Part shown: piece by piece, positions 5,217-6,328 of the stretch | How positions within the stretch are numbered: position 1 is the stretch's first letter | How the letters are laid out: every line of letters begins with the position of its first letter | DNA from: an uncultured beta proteobacterium | GTDB lineage: Bacteria > Pseudomonadota > Gammaproteobacteria > Burkholderiales > Burkholderiaceae_C | Length of the DNA stretch: 6,328 nucleotides | NCBI GenBank assembly: GCA_903928325.1 | Contig: CAIYQF010000479.1 | Span: 1-6,328 of the forward strand | Direction: 5' to 3' | Notes under the pieces: generated by a model | Seen by the model: the letters and a program-made list of their open reading frames with translations, nothing else | Told to the model about the DNA's origin: nothing | The model's database searches: none | Made by a program: the position numbers and the translations under genes

Positions 5217-6328
5217 ATGCCCCAATCCCTGAATGAACAATTGAGCCGCGAGCAGCAGATCGCCGTACTGGAAAAAGACTGGGCGACCAACCCCCGTTGG
5301 AAAGGTATCAAGCGCGGCTACTCGGCTGCTGACGTGGTGCGTTTGCGCGGATCGTTCCAGGTCGAGAACACCCTGGCACGCCGAGGTGCGGAAAAACTGT
5401 GGGACCTGGTCAACAACGAGCCCTACGTGAACTGCCTGGGTGCGTTGACCGGTGGCCAGGCCATGCAGCAAGTTAAAGCTGGCGTAAAAGCTATCTACCT
5501 GTCGGGCTGGCAAGTGGCCGCCGACAACAACGAGTACTCGGCCATGTACCCGGACCAGTCACTGTACCCGGTGGACTCGGTGCCAAAGGTCGTGGAGCGC
5601 ATCAACAACTCATTCACCCGAGCCGATGAAATTCAGTGGTCCAAAGGCGTAGGCCCCGGGGACAAGGGCTATATCGACTACCACGCCCCCATCGTGGCCG
5701 ATGCAGAGGCCGGTTTCGGTGGCGTGTTGAACGCCTATGAATTGATGAAAGCCATGATCCGCGCCGGTGCCGGTGGCGTCCACTTTGAAGACCAATTGGC
5801 TTCGGTGAAGAAATGCGGCCACATGGGGGGTAAGGTGCTGGTGCCGACCACCGAAGCCTGCCAAAAGCTCATTGCTGCGCGCATGGCCGCCGATGTGTAC
5901 GGCGTCCCCACGTTGGTCATTGCCCGAACGGACGCAGAAGCAGCCGACCTGTTGACCAGCGATTACGACGAAAACGACAAGCCGTTCCTGACCGGTGAAC
6001 GTACGGCCGAAGGTTTTTATAAAACCAAGAAGGGATTGGACCAGGCTATCTCGCGCGCGGTGGCCTACGCCGAATACGCCGACCTGGTGTGGTGCGAAAC
6101 TGGCACGCCCGACCTGGCGTTTGCCAAGAAATTTGCCGATGCCGTGCACGCCAGGCACCCCGGCAAGATGCTGGCTTACAACTGCAGCCCGTCGTTTAAC
6201 TGGAAGAAGAACCTGGACGACGCGACCATTGCCAAGTTCCAAAAAGAGCTGGGCGCCATGGGCTACAAGTACCAGTTCATTACTTTGGCCGGTATTCACA
6301 ACATGTGGTATCACATGTTTGACCTGGC
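5217..6328 (+). CDS. aceA: Isocitrate lyase (partial, 3' end outside window)
   Basis: The first 370 codons of isocitrate lyase, the glyoxylate-shunt enzyme that splits isocitrate into succinate and glyoxylate so that acetate or fatty acids can serve as carbon source. Visible features are LSGWQVAA (95-102), the metal and substrate site ADAEAGFGG (161-169), the signature KKCGHMGGK with catalytic Cys200 (E. coli C195), VIARTDAEAA (234-243) and NCSPSFNW (322-329). The E. coli enzyme is 434 residues long, so roughly 60 to 70 residues remain beyond the window. The frame is open to the last base. The start at ATG 5217 is fixed by AGGAG at 5206-5210, six bases upstream, and by the typical N-terminal region (IKRGYSAADVVRLRGS). 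Twin palindromes and an AT-rich promoter region precede it, so it is probably transcribed independently of the ligase gene and controlled by carbon source. No truncation or frameshift is seen. Confidence 0.97.
   Translation, partial: MPQSLNEQLSREQQIAVLEKDWATNPRWKGIKRGYSAADVVRLRGSFQVENTLARRGAEKLWDLVNNEPYVNCLGALTGGQAMQQVKAGVKAIYLSGWQVAADNNEYSAMYPDQSLYPVDSVPKVVERINNSFTRADEIQWSKGVGPGDKGYIDYHAPIVADAEAGFGGVLNAYELMKAMIRAGAGGVHFEDQLASVKKCGHMGGKVLVPTTEACQKLIAARMAADVYGVPTLVIARTDAEAADLLTSDYDENDKPFLTGERTAEGFYKTKKGLDQAISRAVAYAEYADLVWCETGTPDLAFAKKFADAVHARHPGKMLAYNCSPSFNWKKNLDDATIAKFQKELGAMGYKYQFITLAGIHNMWYHMFDL

Noticed and set aside
5094..5513. Minus-strand open frame running from the aceA start through the palindromes
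   Set aside because: It overlaps both the operator region and the aceA coding start, and has no recognisable motif.
5610..6314. Open frame of 234 codons on the minus strand opposite aceA
   Set aside because: It lies wholly inside the isocitrate lyase gene, whose frame is unambiguous, and it shows no family motif.

Overview
The window reads as ordinary chromosome of a betaproteobacterium. Comamonadaceae, near Rhodoferax or Polaromonas, is the best guess. This rests on the protein style of the polA and aceA products, moderately high GC coding DNA, and short AT-rich regulatory gaps. The assignment is by recognition only; no search was run. All supported genes lie on the + strand.

Layout. Positions 1-307 hold the last 101 codons of polA (DNA polymerase I). 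A GC-rich gap of 154 bases with small hairpins follows. Next is a two-gene unit: a dienelactone-hydrolase-family protein with a Tat-like signal (462-1355), overlapping by one base a ZIP-family metal transporter (1355-2188). A 94-base gap with two perfect dyads leads to a second two-gene unit: a GABA-type aminotransferase (2283-3587) and, 20 bases later, a type III glutamine-synthetase-like ligase (3608-4939). A 277-base gap follows, very AT-rich in its second half. It carries two identical 14-bp palindromes, a plausible promoter and a leader hairpin. It precedes aceA (isocitrate lyase), which starts at 5217 and runs off the end of the window.

How the genes may work together. The aminotransferase and ligase look like a nitrogen/amine catabolism pair. 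The ligase keeps the catalytic glutamates and histidine of glutamine synthetase but has alanine where the ammonium-binding Asp50 of the E. coli enzyme sits, so an amine may be its acceptor rather than, or as well as, ammonia. Deamination of GABA-like compounds feeds succinate semialdehyde into the TCA cycle, and isocitrate lyase next door opens the glyoxylate shunt. The aceA promoter is separate and appears to be under its own paired-operator control. The hydrolase and transporter are probably co-translated, but no shared pathway is evident.

I see no RNA gene, mobile element, CRISPR array or broken gene. No wholly new system is evident. The best leads are the twin palindromes before aceA, the altered ammonium site of the ligase beside the aminotransferase, and altered metal-site residues in the ZIP transporter.
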